Origin: Macrococcoides psychrotolerans
GTDB lineage: Bacteria > Bacillota > Bacilli > Staphylococcales > Staphylococcaceae
Assembly (NCBI RefSeq): GCF_038095555.1
Contig: NZ_CP124591.1
Span: 1,798,001 to 1,862,000, forward strand
Direction of reading: 5' to 3'
DNA: 64,000 bases
The notes under the pieces are model-generated. The model ran no database searches and was not told the DNA's origin. It was given only the letters and a program-made list of their open reading frames with translations. Below are positions 8,038 to 17,410 of the stretch, in pieces. How positions within the stretch are numbered: the first letter of the stretch is position 1; each line of letters opens with the position of its first letter. A program made the translations under genes and the position numbers.

Positions 8038-8700
8038 TTAAAATGGTGTACTGGAGTCTGTCACATCTGATACAGATGTATTTTCTGTTTGATTGCCGTC
8101 TTCTTGAAGCTCTTCTTCACTTTCAGCTGACACATCTTTTTGATCTTCATTGTTTGTTGCAACTTTAATAATCTCATCTGCCTGAGCAGCATACTCACTC
8201 GGTGTCTTTTCTTCTCCACGTTCTATACCAAAAAGTTTACTATTCCATCGTTCTTCTGCAGTAGACTGAATAAGCTGCTCTGTACCTTTCACAATAAGAT
8301 TCTGAGCTACTTTATCTTTAATTTCATCCGGTAAGCTGTTCCATACAGCATCCGACCTTGATTCATTCTTCTCAGCTTTATTTGCTCCGATATTTGGTAG
8401 AAACTTAATATTTTCAACTAAAATTTCAGTAGAATAATGCGTCTTTCCTTCTTTCTCGTAACGATTGCTATGGAATTGACCTGTTATACAAACAAAACTT
8501 CCTTTACTACAATATCTTCCTATATTTACAGCGGTCTTGTTAAATGCTTTGCACATCAAAAAATCCGTCGAACGCTCACCATTTTTAGAAACTCCTCGAT
8601 CAACTGCTAAAGAAAAAGTAGCGATAGTCGTATTATTTGCTACTTGTCGTAACGATGGATCCTTTACTAAGCGTCCAGCTACAATCGCTTTGTTTATCAC
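8038..8700 (-). CDS. ssb: Single-stranded DNA-binding protein, second SSB (YwpH-type locus)
   Basis: Binds single-stranded DNA. The OB fold occupies residues 1-105 (INKAIVAGRLVKDP, ATFSLAVDRG, ITGQFHSNRYEKEGK). The remaining half is acidic and helical and ends in SSTPF, not the usual DDLPF tip that recruits repair proteins. The start is a GTG eight bases after AGGAGG. At 220 residues it is longer than housekeeping SSB (about 165). Its place next to ywpF is that of Bacillus ywpH (ssbB), a competence-related SSB; the main ssb is normally between rpsF and rpsR. Confidence 0.88.
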   Translation of the reverse strand: MINKAIVAGRLVKDPSLRQVANNTTIATFSLAVDRGVSKNGERSTDFLMCKAFNKTAVNIGRYCSKGSFVCITGQFHSNRYEKEGKTHYSTEILVENIKFLPNIGANKAEKNESRSDAVWNSLPDEIKDKVAQNLIVKGTEQLIQSTAEERWNSKLFGIERGEEKTPSEYAAQADEIIKVATNNEDQKDVSAESEEELQEDGNQTENTSVSDVTDSSTPF

Positions 8701-8905
8701 ATCTTCACCTCCTTTCCCATAAACTATAGAGCAAAAATTAAACTTTGAAAAACTGCAGTAATTTAAAAATTGTATAGAAATCTATATAATTTTTTAAAAA
8801 CTGAGCAAATATATTAAAAAACATCTTAAAATTAACTTAATTTTTTAAATATTGTAATTTGAAAAATTTATTCAAAGAATTATAATAGATAATGGAGGGA
8901 TATAC

Positions 8906-9337
8906 ATGAAAACGTTCAAAGCAATTAGATTTCAGCTCGTTGAAGATGAAGCGATTAAGGAATACACGTTGTATGATGGGGTAATAATAAACAAAGAAAA
9001 TAGCGGGACAGGTTGGCTACTTGAAATATTGATCGATGAAATTCATCTGGAGACGATGGAAACCTATATGCACAACGAAACTATTCTTGATACACGTATA
9101 GTTATTACCCGTGCCTCCAATGACCCTGCAATGTTTGAATCTACAATTAAGGACATTCAGAAGTTGAATGATAAGATTTCTGTAATCTTCGAATGCCATA
9201 TTTACACGTTGAGACAGACATATGCAGAAAAGCTATTAGAGCAATTGGTAAACGAAGGTTTATCTGGCCAGGCTCTAATTAAAGCATTTAATAGAAAGAT
9301 GCAGTCAAAACCAAAATTAAAAGATGAAAATGAATAA
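8906..9337 (+). CDS. YwpF-like protein
   Basis: Unknown function. The 143-residue protein begins MKTFKAIRFQLV, the typical start of the YwpF family found beside ssb and fabZ in Bacillus and staphylococci. No catalytic motif, signal peptide or membrane segment is visible; the predicted content is mixed beta strands with a helical C-terminal third. A GGAGGG ribosome site precedes the ATG. The gene is divergent from ssb and convergent with fabZ. Confidence 0.8.
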   Translation: MKTFKAIRFQLVEDEAIKEYTLYDGVIINKENSGTGWLLEILIDEIHLETMETYMHNETILDTRIVITRASNDPAMFESTIKDIQKLNDKISVIFECHIYTLRQTYAEKLLEQLVNEGLSGQALIKAFNRKMQSKPKLKDENE

Positions 9338-9343
9338 TAAATA

Positions 9344-9386
9344 AACACCCGAACGATACAGAAATACCATCGCTCGGGTGTTTTTA
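9344..9386. terminator. Bidirectional terminator between ywpF-like gene and fabZ
   Basis: A 9-bp stem pairs 9344-9352 with 9374-9382, extended by CGAT/ATCG. TTTTTATTTT follows on the plus strand, and the minus-strand continuation is also T-rich. Confidence 0.88.
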
Positions 9387-9405
9387 TTTTACTGTTCTAA
9401 CTAAC

Positions 9406-9843
9406 CTACTTGTCGATAATCGCAAAGCTTATTTCACAGCTACAAGCGAGCTTATCTCCGACTTTCGCCGTAGCGGTACCTTTACCAATAGGACCTTTAA
9501 CACGTGTCATCTCAACGGATAACGTTAACGTATCTCCAGGCGTGACTTGAGATTTAAAACGACACTTATCAATCCCTGTAAACATTGCAAGTTTTCCTTG
9601 ATTCTCTTCTAGTTTCAACATTGCAACTGCACCGACTTGTGCCAGTGCTTCTACTATAAGAACACCGGGCATTACTGCGTATTCAGGAAAATGTCCTTGA
9701 AAGAAAGGTTCATTACCGCTTACTTGTTTAATTCCCGTACAACGTTTACCCTCTTCCAGTTCGGTAATACGATCGATTAATAAAAATGGATAACGATGTG
9801 GAATAATCTTCTTAATTTCATCAAAAGACAATAAAGTTTCCAT
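9406..9843 (-). CDS. fabZ: (3R)-hydroxyacyl-ACP dehydratase
   Basis: Dehydrates 3-hydroxyacyl-ACP in type II fatty acid synthesis. The 145-residue hotdog-fold protein has the family motif GHFPEYAVMPGVL with the catalytic His, and the following helix EALAQVGAV with the catalytic Glu. It overlaps the upstream small gene by one base and is the last of the murAA, epuA, fabZ run. Confidence 0.96.
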   Translation of the reverse strand: METLLSFDEIKKIIPHRYPFLLIDRITELEEGKRCTGIKQVSGNEPFFQGHFPEYAVMPGVLIVEALAQVGAVAMLKLEENQGKLAMFTGIDKCRFKSQVTPGDTLTLSVEMTRVKGPIGKGTATAKVGDKLACSCEISFAIIDK

Positions 9844-10073
9844 TAGCTGTCACTCCCAGTAAGTTCTTTAAGATGTTGCCATGTAGAAGGTTTAAATATA
9901 TCAATCGGTGAGTGGAGAATGCCATATCCAATCATCATTCCAACTATAAATAGTACAATCATTAATGCAAATATAATGGATAGTGTAATATAAATTGGAA
10001 CAGTACGGCGAAGAACTTCTGTTTCTCCGATTTTACTGACCTTTTGTTTATAAATAGGCTGTTTAAACTTCAT
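9843..10073 (-). CDS. EpuA-like small membrane protein (often annotated RNA polymerase beta-like)
   Basis: Small protein of 76 residues with one membrane segment at about 30-52. The stretch GMMIGYGILHSPIDIFKPSTWQH matches, in pieces, the EpuA family that databases label DNA-directed RNA polymerase subunit beta. The role is unknown. It lies between murAA and fabZ, 13 bases after murAA, and its stop overlaps the fabZ start, so the three are likely one transcript. Confidence 0.7.
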   Translation of the reverse strand: MKFKQPIYKQKVSKIGETEVLRRTVPIYITLSIIFALMIVLFIVGMMIGYGILHSPIDIFKPSTWQHLKELTGSDS

Positions 10074-10086
10074 AATGCATACGCTC

Positions 10087-11370
10087 CTAGGCTTTGATTA
10101 ATTGTTTTGTATCACCTGTGCGTTCAATTTCTGCGCCAAGATTGCGAAGCTTCTTATGGAAATCAACATAGCCTCGGTCCAGGTGATGCAGTGCAGTTAC
10201 TTTAGTATAGCCTTTTGCAATAAGACCTGCAAGAACAAGTGCGGCGCCACTTCGTAAATCCGTAGCAGCAACATCGGCTCCTTGTAATTTACTATTGCTA
10301 ATATAAGCAATTCGCTTATCCACTTTAATTTGAGCATTCATTTTCTGGAACTCTGTCGCATGCATAAAGCGATTTTCAAACACAGTCTCGTTAACACTAC
10401 TATTACCTTCTAGTGATAACATGAGCGCCATCATCTGAGCCTGCATATCCGTGGGAAAGCCAGGGTGCGGCATTGTCTTGATATCAATTGCTTTAAGATT
10501 CTGTTCTACAGACAGATGAATTCCTCTCGTATCAATCTCAATATGGCATCCAGCTTCTTTCAGCTTTGCAATAAGTGCATGCATATGCTCATATATTGCA
10601 CCCTCAACATACACATCACCACGTGTGATTGCTGCAGCTACTAGGAAAGTTCCCGCCTCAATGCGGTCAGGAATAATCTCATGCTTCGCTCCCGTCAATG
10701 TCTCTACACCATATACGGTAATCGTATCTGTACCAGCACCTTGAACGTTAGCACCCATCTGATTTAAATAGTTTGCGAGATCTACAATCTCTGGTTCACG
10801 CGCGACATTACCAATAACAGTCTTTCCTTCTGCTAAAACAGCAGCCATTAAGATATTTTGCGTCGCTCCGACACTCGGAAAATCCAGGTAAATATCGGCA
10901 CCTTTCAGTCTGTCTTTAACAGTACCAACTAAATAACCATTTTTCTGCTCAATAATTGCTCCTAATGCTTCTAACCCTTTAAGATGTAACTCAATAGGTC
11001 TTGAACCAATCGCACATCCTCCAGGCATCGCAACTTCCGCATACCCAAACCTTGCAAGCAATGGTCCAAGTACAAGTACACTGGCACGCATCTTACTTAC
11101 AAATTCATATGCAGCTTGTGTTGAAAGTTCACCACGTGCATCAACTACTACTTTATTTTGTTCAATATTTTTTTCTACTTTTGCATTTAACCCTTCTAAT
11201 ACTGCTGAGATTGTATCTACATCAGACAAAGCAGGTACATTCATAAATTCACTAACGCCTTCAGACGCTAACAATGATGCTGTCATGATAGGCAATACAG
11301 CATTTTTTGCTCCTTCGACTTTTACGCGCCCTGATAATCTGTGTCCGCCTTTTACTATAATTGTATCCAT
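10087..11370 (-). CDS. murAA: UDP-N-acetylglucosamine 1-carboxyvinyltransferase 1
   Basis: First committed step of peptidoglycan precursor synthesis: transfers enolpyruvate from PEP to UDP-GlcNAc, and is the fosfomycin target. The 427-residue protein has GAKNAVLP with Lys22 and the active-site Cys119 in MPGGCAIGSRP; that cysteine is alkylated by fosfomycin. Its position beside the ATP synthase operon is that of murAA in Bacillus and murA in S. aureus. A paralogue, murZ, is at 30392-31654. Confidence 0.96.
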   Translation of the reverse strand: MDTIIVKGGHRLSGRVKVEGAKNAVLPIMTASLLASEGVSEFMNVPALSDVDTISAVLEGLNAKVEKNIEQNKVVVDARGELSTQAAYEFVSKMRASVLVLGPLLARFGYAEVAMPGGCAIGSRPIELHLKGLEALGAIIEQKNGYLVGTVKDRLKGADIYLDFPSVGATQNILMAAVLAEGKTVIGNVAREPEIVDLANYLNQMGANVQGAGTDTITVYGVETLTGAKHEIIPDRIEAGTFLVAAAITRGDVYVEGAIYEHMHALIAKLKEAGCHIEIDTRGIHLSVEQNLKAIDIKTMPHPGFPTDMQAQMMALMLSLEGNSSVNETVFENRFMHATEFQKMNAQIKVDKRIAYISNSKLQGADVAATDLRSGAALVLAGLIAKGYTKVTALHHLDRGYVDFHKKLRNLGAEIERTGDTKQLIKA

Positions 11371-11445
11371 TATTTCCTCCGAATTTCTTAACTTATCTAT
11401 ACAAGTATTTTATACCATTTACCCTACAATTACATCATTTATACA

Positions 11446-11667
11446 TTAAAATAATATAAATATCTGATTTGTATATTTAATCAAGTCAATGAGAAAATTA
11501 GTGATAAGATAACCTAAAGACATACTTAAACCGATAAAGAGCATCTGAATCTCTTTAGTACGGTTCTCTTTAAACCACTGCTCTGTTCTTACTGCCTGCA
11601 AACTATTAAATACAACTCCCGTAATCCCAATATAAAGTACTATATATGTTAAAGCATAAACATTCAT
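11446..11667 (-). CDS. DUF1146 (YwzB-like) membrane protein
   Basis: Small protein of 73 residues with two predicted membrane segments (about 5-25 and 42-65) and the DUF1146-like core RTEQWFKENRTKEIQML between them. Function unknown. It sits between atpC and murAA, as ywzB does in Bacillus and its homologue in staphylococci. Confidence 0.75.
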   Translation of the reverse strand: MNVYALTYIVLYIGITGVVFNSLQAVRTEQWFKENRTKEIQMLFIGLSMSLGYLITNFLIDLIKYTNQIFILF

Positions 11668-11682
11668 AAGCTACTCCTATGT

Positions 11683-11715
11683 AAAAAAGGAGCAAGACAA
11701 TTGTCTCACTCCTTT
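11683..11715 (-). terminator. Terminator of the ATP synthase operon
   Basis: On the minus strand AAAGGAG pairs with CTCCTTT (11709-11715 with 11686-11692), with an inner AGACAA/TTGTCT stem, followed by TTTTTT. It lies just after the atpC stop at 11721. Confidence 0.85.
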
Positions 11716-11720
11716 ATTTA

Positions 11721-12131
11721 TTATCTAAACTTCGCGACTTCAATACGGTTAATCGCGCGGTGCAATGCACGTTCTGCACGATGGAAATCAACATGTGCTG
11801 CTTTATCTTCATTAAGACGTGCTTCTGCACGCTTTAATGATTCCTTTGCACGCTCAATATCAATTCCCTCTGCTTGTTCTGCAGCTTGTACTAACACCGA
11901 TACTTGTTGTGGACGAATTTCAGCAAATCCTTCAGTTACAGCAATGTAGTCTTTATCATTGCCTGACTTCGTCACATGAACAGCACCAATCTTAAGTGGT
12001 GCGACTGTAGGAATATGTCCAGCCATCACACCCATTTCACCTGACTCAGTCTGTAGAACAATTAATTCAGCTTCAGTTTCTGAGTATATTGATCCATTAG
12101 GAGTGACTATTTCAATTGCTAATTTATTCAT
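11721..12131 (-). CDS. atpC: ATP synthase epsilon subunit
   Basis: Part of the F1 central stalk; its C-terminal helices can inhibit ATP hydrolysis. The 136-residue protein has the N-terminal beta barrel (MAGHIPTVAPLKIG) and a helical hairpin rich in E, A and R. It is the last gene of the operon, 18 bases after atpD, followed by a terminator. Confidence 0.96.
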   Translation of the reverse strand: MNKLAIEIVTPNGSIYSETEAELIVLQTESGEMGVMAGHIPTVAPLKIGAVHVTKSGNDKDYIAVTEGFAEIRPQQVSVLVQAAEQAEGIDIERAKESLKRAEARLNEDKAAHVDFHRAERALHRAINRIEVAKFR

Positions 12132-12149
12132 AGTTTCTTCCTCCTATGT

Positions 12150-13565
12150 TTATACTTCTACACCCATGCCTTTAGCTTGCTCTAAAACTGCTTCAATGCC
12201 ACCTACTAAACGGAAAGCATCTTCAGGAATATGGTCATATTTACCTTCTAGAATTGCTTTGAAGTCCTGAACCGTTTGTTTAACTGGTACGTAAGATCCT
12301 TTTTGACCTGTAAACTGTTCAGCAACGTGGAAGTTTTGTGATAAGAAGAACTGTATACGACGTGCACGTGAAACAGTCTTTTTATCTTCGTCAGATAATT
12401 CATCCATACCTAAGATTGCAATGATATCTTGTAGCTCACGATACTTCTGTAATGTTGCTTGTACTTGACGTGCAACTTCGTAATGCTCTTCACCAACAAC
12501 GGCAGGCGTTAATGCACGAGATGTTGACGCTAATGGGTCAACCGCTGGGTAGATACCCATCTCAGTTAATTTACGTTCTAAGTTCGTTGTTGCATCTAAG
12601 TGAGCGAATGCAGTCGCTGGCGCCGGGTCAGTGTAGTCATCGGCTGGTACGAATACCGCTTGAATCGATGTAACTGATCCTACGTTTGTTGAAGTGATAC
12701 GCTCTTGTAATTGTCCCATTTCAGTTGCAAGTGTTGGTTGGTAACCAACGGCTGATGGCATACGTCCTAAAAGGGCAGATACCTCTGAACCTGCTTGCGT
12801 AAAACGGAAAATGTTATCGATGAATAATAATACGTCCTGACCTTGTTCGTCACGGAAATATTCAGCCATTGTTAAACCAGATAATGCTACACGCATACGT
12901 GCACCTGGTGGCTCGTTCATTTGTCCGAATACCATGGCTGTTTTCTTAATAACACCTGAATCGCTCATTTCGTGGAATAAGTCGTTCCCTTCACGTGTTC
13001 TCTCACCAACTCCAGCGAATACTGAAATACCACCGTGTTCCTGAGCGATGTTGTTGATTAATTCTTGAATTAATACTGTTTTACCTACACCGGCACCACC
13101 GAATAGACCGATTTTACCACCTTTGATATATGGTGCTAATAAGTCTACTACTTTAATACCAGTTTCCAAAATTTCAACTTTCGTTGATAACTCTTCGAAT
13201 TTAGGTGCTTGTCTATGAATTGGATCACGACGTACAGTACCATCTAATTCAGGTTCTAAGTCAATCTTTTCTCCTAATACGTTAAATACGCGACCTAATG
13301 TTGCGTCACCAACTGGTACAGAAATCGGTGCGCCAGTATCAGTGACTTGCGCTCCACGTTGTACACCGTCAGTAGAGCTCATTGCGATTGTACGTACTGC
13401 ATCATCACCTAAATGAAGGGCAACTTCTAATGTTAACTTTGTAGTGTTACCTTCTCCACGTTCGATATCTAAAGTTAAGGCATTGTTTAACGCTGGTAAT
13501 TGACCATGTTCAAAGCGAACGTCAATAACCGGACCCATAACTTGGATTACGTGACCTACTGCCAT
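12150..13565 (-). CDS. atpD: ATP synthase beta subunit
   Basis: Catalytic F1 subunit. The 471-residue protein contains the P-loop GGAGVGKT, the GERTREGND segment with the catalytic Glu, and VLLFIDNIFRFTQAGSEVSALLGRMPSAVGYQPTL (split here for reading) with the Walker B aspartate and the DELSDED-like loop near the end. Length and motifs are complete. Confidence 0.98.
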   Translation of the reverse strand: MAVGHVIQVMGPVIDVRFEHGQLPALNNALTLDIERGEGNTTKLTLEVALHLGDDAVRTIAMSSTDGVQRGAQVTDTGAPISVPVGDATLGRVFNVLGEKIDLEPELDGTVRRDPIHRQAPKFEELSTKVEILETGIKVVDLLAPYIKGGKIGLFGGAGVGKTVLIQELINNIAQEHGGISVFAGVGERTREGNDLFHEMSDSGVIKKTAMVFGQMNEPPGARMRVALSGLTMAEYFRDEQGQDVLLFIDNIFRFTQAGSEVSALLGRMPSAVGYQPTLATEMGQLQERITSTNVGSVTSIQAVFVPADDYTDPAPATAFAHLDATTNLERKLTEMGIYPAVDPLASTSRALTPAVVGEEHYEVARQVQATLQKYRELQDIIAILGMDELSDEDKKTVSRARRIQFFLSQNFHVAEQFTGQKGSYVPVKQTVQDFKAILEGKYDHIPEDAFRLVGGIEAVLEQAKGMGVEV

Positions 13566-13583
13566 GTTTATTCCTCCTAAGTG

Positions 13584-14450
13584 TTATTCTAATGCGGCTG
13601 CTCCACCAACAATTTCAGTAATTTGCTGAGTAATCGCGGCTTGTCTCGCACGGTTATATTGTAATGATAAATCATCGATTAGTTCTTTTGCGTTATCTGT
13701 TGCATTCTTCATTGCAGTCATACGTGAAGCATGTTCACTTGCTTTACCGTCTAAGATAGCACCGTAAATCAGACTTTCTGCATATTGTGGAAGAATGACT
13801 TCTAAAATTGCATCTTTGTCTGGTTCAAATTCATAGTTAGAGAGTTTCGATTCTCCTGAAACCTCTTCCTTAGATATTGGTAAGATCTTACGTTCATGAA
13901 CTTCTTGCTCAAGTACGCTGATAAAATGACTATAATGCATATAAAGTTCGTCATATTCTCCAGTTTCAAAACGAGATACTGCTGTGTGAGTAATATCTTT
14001 AATAGATTTGAAAGATGGTTGATCTGATAATCCAATAATTTGGCCTTCAACGTTATAGTCTCTAGCACGTAAGAAATCATACCCTACTCGGCCGATAACT
14101 AATATGCCGTATTCAGCTGGATTATTATTATGACGTTCCTGAATTTTTTGCGTTACACTTTTTAAAATGTTTGCATTGTATGGACCTGCAAGGCCTTTAT
14201 CACAAGTTATGACTAAGTAACCTGTCTTTTTCACCGGACGTTTTTGAAGCATTGGATGGTTTGCATCTGAGTTACTTCCGCCAATAGAGGTAACTGCATC
14301 CTGCATCTTCTCCATATATGGATAGAAGCTTTTTGCATTCTCTTCAGCGCGACGTAATTTAGAGTTTGAAACCATGTGCATTGCCTTAGTGATTTGACTT
14401 GTTTTCTTAGTCGAATTAATACGGCCTTTTATGTCTCTTAATGAAGCCAT
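13584..14450 (-). CDS. atpG: ATP synthase gamma subunit
   Basis: Rotating central shaft of F1. The 288-residue protein has the N-terminal coiled coil (MASLRDIKGRINSTKKTSQ, with MHMVSNSKLRRAE) and the conserved C-terminal helix RARQAAITQQITEIVGGAAAL. It lies between atpA and atpD with short spacers. Confidence 0.97.
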   Translation of the reverse strand: MASLRDIKGRINSTKKTSQITKAMHMVSNSKLRRAEENAKSFYPYMEKMQDAVTSIGGSNSDANHPMLQKRPVKKTGYLVITCDKGLAGPYNANILKSVTQKIQERHNNNPAEYGILVIGRVGYDFLRARDYNVEGQIIGLSDQPSFKSIKDITHTAVSRFETGEYDELYMHYSHFISVLEQEVHERKILPISKEEVSGESKLSNYEFEPDKDAILEVILPQYAESLIYGAILDGKASEHASRMTAMKNATDNAKELIDDLSLQYNRARQAAITQQITEIVGGAAALE

Positions 14451-14481
14451 TTTGTCACCACCTTATGATTAATTTCCCGTT

Positions 14482-15993
14482 CTATACTTCAGACTTGTTG
14501 AAGATTTTCTTGAATGCATTAATTGCCTCTACGAATACTTCATCAGCCGGTAAGCCTTTCGTTTCGCGAATTTCCTGGTAAATATGTGGTGCGTTTGAAC
14601 CCACCCAGCCTAGGAATTCATCTTCAAAGCGTGTAATATCCTGAACCGGAATATCATCTAAGTGACCTTTAGTTAATGCATACAGAATCGTAACTTGCTT
14701 ATCTACTGTTAATGGTTTGTTCTGGTCTTGTTTTAAAACTTCAACCGTACGTTTACCACGTTCTAATTTCGCTTTCGTTGCTGGGTCTAAGTCAGAACCA
14801 AATTGTGCGAATGACTCTAGTTCACGGTAAGAAGCTAAGTCAAGACGTAGTGTCCCCGCTACTTTCTTCATCGCTTTAATTTGTGCTGATCCACCAACAC
14901 GTGAAACTGAAAGTCCAGCATTGATTGCAGGACGAACACCTGAGAAGAATAAATCTGATTGTAAGAAGATTTGTCCGTCAGTGATTGAGATTACGTTTGT
15001 TGGTACGTAGGCTGAGATATCCCCTGCTTGTGTTTCAACGAATGGTAATGCAGTAATAGAACCGCCACCTAAACTATCGTTTAATTTCGCAGCACGCTCT
15101 AACAGACGGCTATGTAAGTAGAATACATCCCCTGGATATGCTTCACGACCTGGCGGACGACGTAATAATAAAGATAATTCACGGTAAGCTGCTGCTTGTT
15201 TCGTTAAATCATCATATACGATTAATACGTGTTTACCGTTAAACATAAATTCTTCAGCCATTGCTACACCCGCATATGGTGAGATGTATAATAATGGTGC
15301 TGGTTGTGATGCAGATGCAGATACAACGATTGTATAATCTAATGCACCATGTGCACGTAATGTTTCAACAGCAGTACGTACTGTAGATTCTTTTTGACCA
15401 ATTGCAACGTACACACAGATCATATCTTCGTCCTTTTGGTTAAGGATTGTATCGATTGCTACTGTAGTTTTACCTGTTTGACGGTCACCGATAATTAACT
15501 CACGTTGACCACGACCGATTGGTACTAATGCATCAATCGCTTTAATACCTGTTTGTAAAGGTTCATCTACTGATTTACGATCCATTACACCAGTTGCTGG
15601 TGATTCAATTGGACGTGTTTTTGTTGTGTTAAGTGGTCCGCGACCATCGATTGGTTGACCTAATGGGTTTACAACGCGACCGATTAATTCTTCACCTACA
15701 GGTACTTCCATGATACGACCTGTACGTTTAACTTCGTCGCCTTCTTTAATATCTGTGAAAGGTCCTAAAATTACGACCCCTACGTTGTTCTCTTCTAAAT
15801 TTTGTGCAAGACCTAATACACCGTTATGGAACTCAACAAGTTCTCCAGCCATAACGTTGTTTAAACCATGTACTAATGCGATACCGTCACCGACCTGGAT
15901 AACTGTACCTACATCCGTTACTGTCATACCAGACTCGTAATTTTCAATCTGTGATTTAAGTAACGCACTGATTTCTTCAGCTTTGATGGCCAT
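14482..15993 (-). CDS. atpA: ATP synthase alpha subunit
   Basis: Non-catalytic nucleotide-binding F1 subunit. The 503-residue protein has the P-loop GDRQTGKT, the VYVAIGQKEST segment and the PGREAYPGDVFYLHSRLLERAA segment that carries the arginine-finger region further on (GLSVSRVGGSAQ). Full length. Confidence 0.98.
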   Translation of the reverse strand: MAIKAEEISALLKSQIENYESGMTVTDVGTVIQVGDGIALVHGLNNVMAGELVEFHNGVLGLAQNLEENNVGVVILGPFTDIKEGDEVKRTGRIMEVPVGEELIGRVVNPLGQPIDGRGPLNTTKTRPIESPATGVMDRKSVDEPLQTGIKAIDALVPIGRGQRELIIGDRQTGKTTVAIDTILNQKDEDMICVYVAIGQKESTVRTAVETLRAHGALDYTIVVSASASQPAPLLYISPYAGVAMAEEFMFNGKHVLIVYDDLTKQAAAYRELSLLLRRPPGREAYPGDVFYLHSRLLERAAKLNDSLGGGSITALPFVETQAGDISAYVPTNVISITDGQIFLQSDLFFSGVRPAINAGLSVSRVGGSAQIKAMKKVAGTLRLDLASYRELESFAQFGSDLDPATKAKLERGKRTVEVLKQDQNKPLTVDKQVTILYALTKGHLDDIPVQDITRFEDEFLGWVGSNAPHIYQEIRETKGLPADEVFVEAINAFKKIFNKSEV

Positions 15994-16015
15994 TTATGTC
16001 ACTCCTCTTAAGAAA

Positions 16016-16549
16016 TTATTGTTTGTGAAACGATTTTTCAAGTTGTGTTAGTTCATTTGCAACAGAGCCATCATAAACAGTCGTACCAATTGTTGCACGT
16101 ATACCACCGATTAGAGTGCTGTTTACTACGTTTTCAATTAATAACTTTTTGTAGCCTGTACGTTTAATGAACGCTTTTCCGATTTTATCAAGCTCTTCAC
16201 TTGATAATGCATATACTGATTCAACTTTCATGTATTGCTGATTATTAAACTTGTTATAGTGTTCTGTGTAATAATCTGCAATTTCAGGTAATAGTGCAAG
16301 CTGCTGCTTATCTGCAAGAATGCTTAATAAGTTTTGTAATGGCTTGTCCACACCTTTAAATGTTGCCTCTACGAATGCATTTCTCTTCTCACTTGATACT
16401 TTAGGATCTTCAGCAAATAAAAAGAATGCTTTGCTTCCTGTTACAGCTTTTTTAATTTCACCAAGATCTTGACGTACACTTTCATGTACACCTTGTGCTT
16501 GTGCTACTTCAAAAAGACTTTGTGCATATTTATCCTGGACGATAGCCAT
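16016..16549 (-). CDS. atpH: ATP synthase delta subunit
   Basis: Links F1 to the peripheral stalk. The 177-residue protein starts YAQSLFEVAQAQG and ends with the conserved IGGIRATIGTTVYDGSVANEL segment. It begins on the last base of atpF, so translation is likely coupled. Confidence 0.95.
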   Translation of the reverse strand: MAIVQDKYAQSLFEVAQAQGVHESVRQDLGEIKKAVTGSKAFFLFAEDPKVSSEKRNAFVEATFKGVDKPLQNLLSILADKQQLALLPEIADYYTEHYNKFNNQQYMKVESVYALSSEELDKIGKAFIKRTGYKKLLIENVVNSTLIGGIRATIGTTVYDGSVANELTQLEKSFHKQ

Positions 16550-17067
16550 TATTTATCGCCTGCCTCTTCGATAAACTCTCTTACTAATTGTTTTTGATCT
16601 TGTTCATTGATTTCTTTGTTAATCACTTTTTGAGCAATTAGTACTGATAATTCAGCAACACGATCATTGATGTCTGCAATCGCACGTTGTTTTTCGTTTT
16701 CAATTTCTACTTGTGCATCGCTAACAATTTTGTTTGCACGCATATTTGCTTCATGAACAATTTCTTCTTGCTGTGTTTTCGCTTGTTTCTTAGCATCTTC
16801 CATAATGACAGATACTTCTTGTTGTGTTTTAGCTAATAACGCTTTATTTTCTTCAGCGTAATGCTTAGCTTCTTCGTTTTGACGTTTCGCATTGTCAAGG
16901 TCAGCTGTAATCCCTGCTTGACGTTCGTCCATAATGTTCTTTAATGGTCCCCATGCGAATTTGCTTAATAAGAATAGCAATAGTGCAAATAATACTAATG
17001 TATATGCCGCTGTTCCCCACTGTACGCCAGTGTGCTCAGCTGCTTGACCTAATAATAAGAAATCCAA
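16549..17067 (-). CDS. atpF: ATP synthase b subunit
   Basis: Peripheral stalk subunit: one N-terminal membrane helix, then a long charged coiled coil dimerising outside the membrane. The open frame runs to 17097, but an AGGAG site (17076-17080) lies inside that extension and is 8 bases before a TTG at 17067. Starting there gives 172 residues beginning MDFLLLGQAAEH, close to the 173 of the S. aureus protein as recalled. KFAWGPLKNIMDER is the conserved junction after the helix. Confidence 0.93.
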   Translation of the reverse strand: MDFLLLGQAAEHTGVQWGTAAYTLVLFALLLFLLSKFAWGPLKNIMDERQAGITADLDNAKRQNEEAKHYAEENKALLAKTQQEVSVIMEDAKKQAKTQQEEIVHEANMRANKIVSDAQVEIENEKQRAIADINDRVAELSVLIAQKVINKEINEQDQKQLVREFIEEAGDK

Positions 17068-17150
17068 GTATAACGCTCCTTTCATCGCACTTTTCATAAA
17101 TGAATGGCGAAATCAGAACGACTTCGCCTTTAACGAGTTATATTTTATAA

Positions 17151-17363
17151 TTAACGGTTCATTACCATGAATGCTACTACTACTGCGATGATAGGAAGGG
17201 CCTCAACTAAACCTACACCGATGAACATGATAGTCATTAATGGACCACGTGCTTCTGGTTGACGTGCTACACCTTCAACTGTACGAGATACGATTAATCC
17301 GTTACCAATACCTGCTCCTAATGCTGCTAAACCAATTGCGATTGCTGCTGCTAATAAATTCAT
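17151..17363 (-). CDS. atpE: ATP synthase c subunit
   Basis: Proteolipid of the rotor ring. The 70-residue hairpin has two membrane helices joined by the polar loop ARQPEARG, and the ion-binding carboxylate Glu54 in GVGLVEALPI. The ligand pattern is of the proton type, without the extra polar residues of sodium rings. Confidence 0.97.
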   Translation of the reverse strand: MNLLAAAIAIGLAALGAGIGNGLIVSRTVEGVARQPEARGPLMTIMFIGVGLVEALPIIAVVVAFMVMNR

Positions 17364-17410
17364 TAATAATTTCCTCCTAAAGAAATATGATAGTTTTTTA
17401 AATTTTTATA

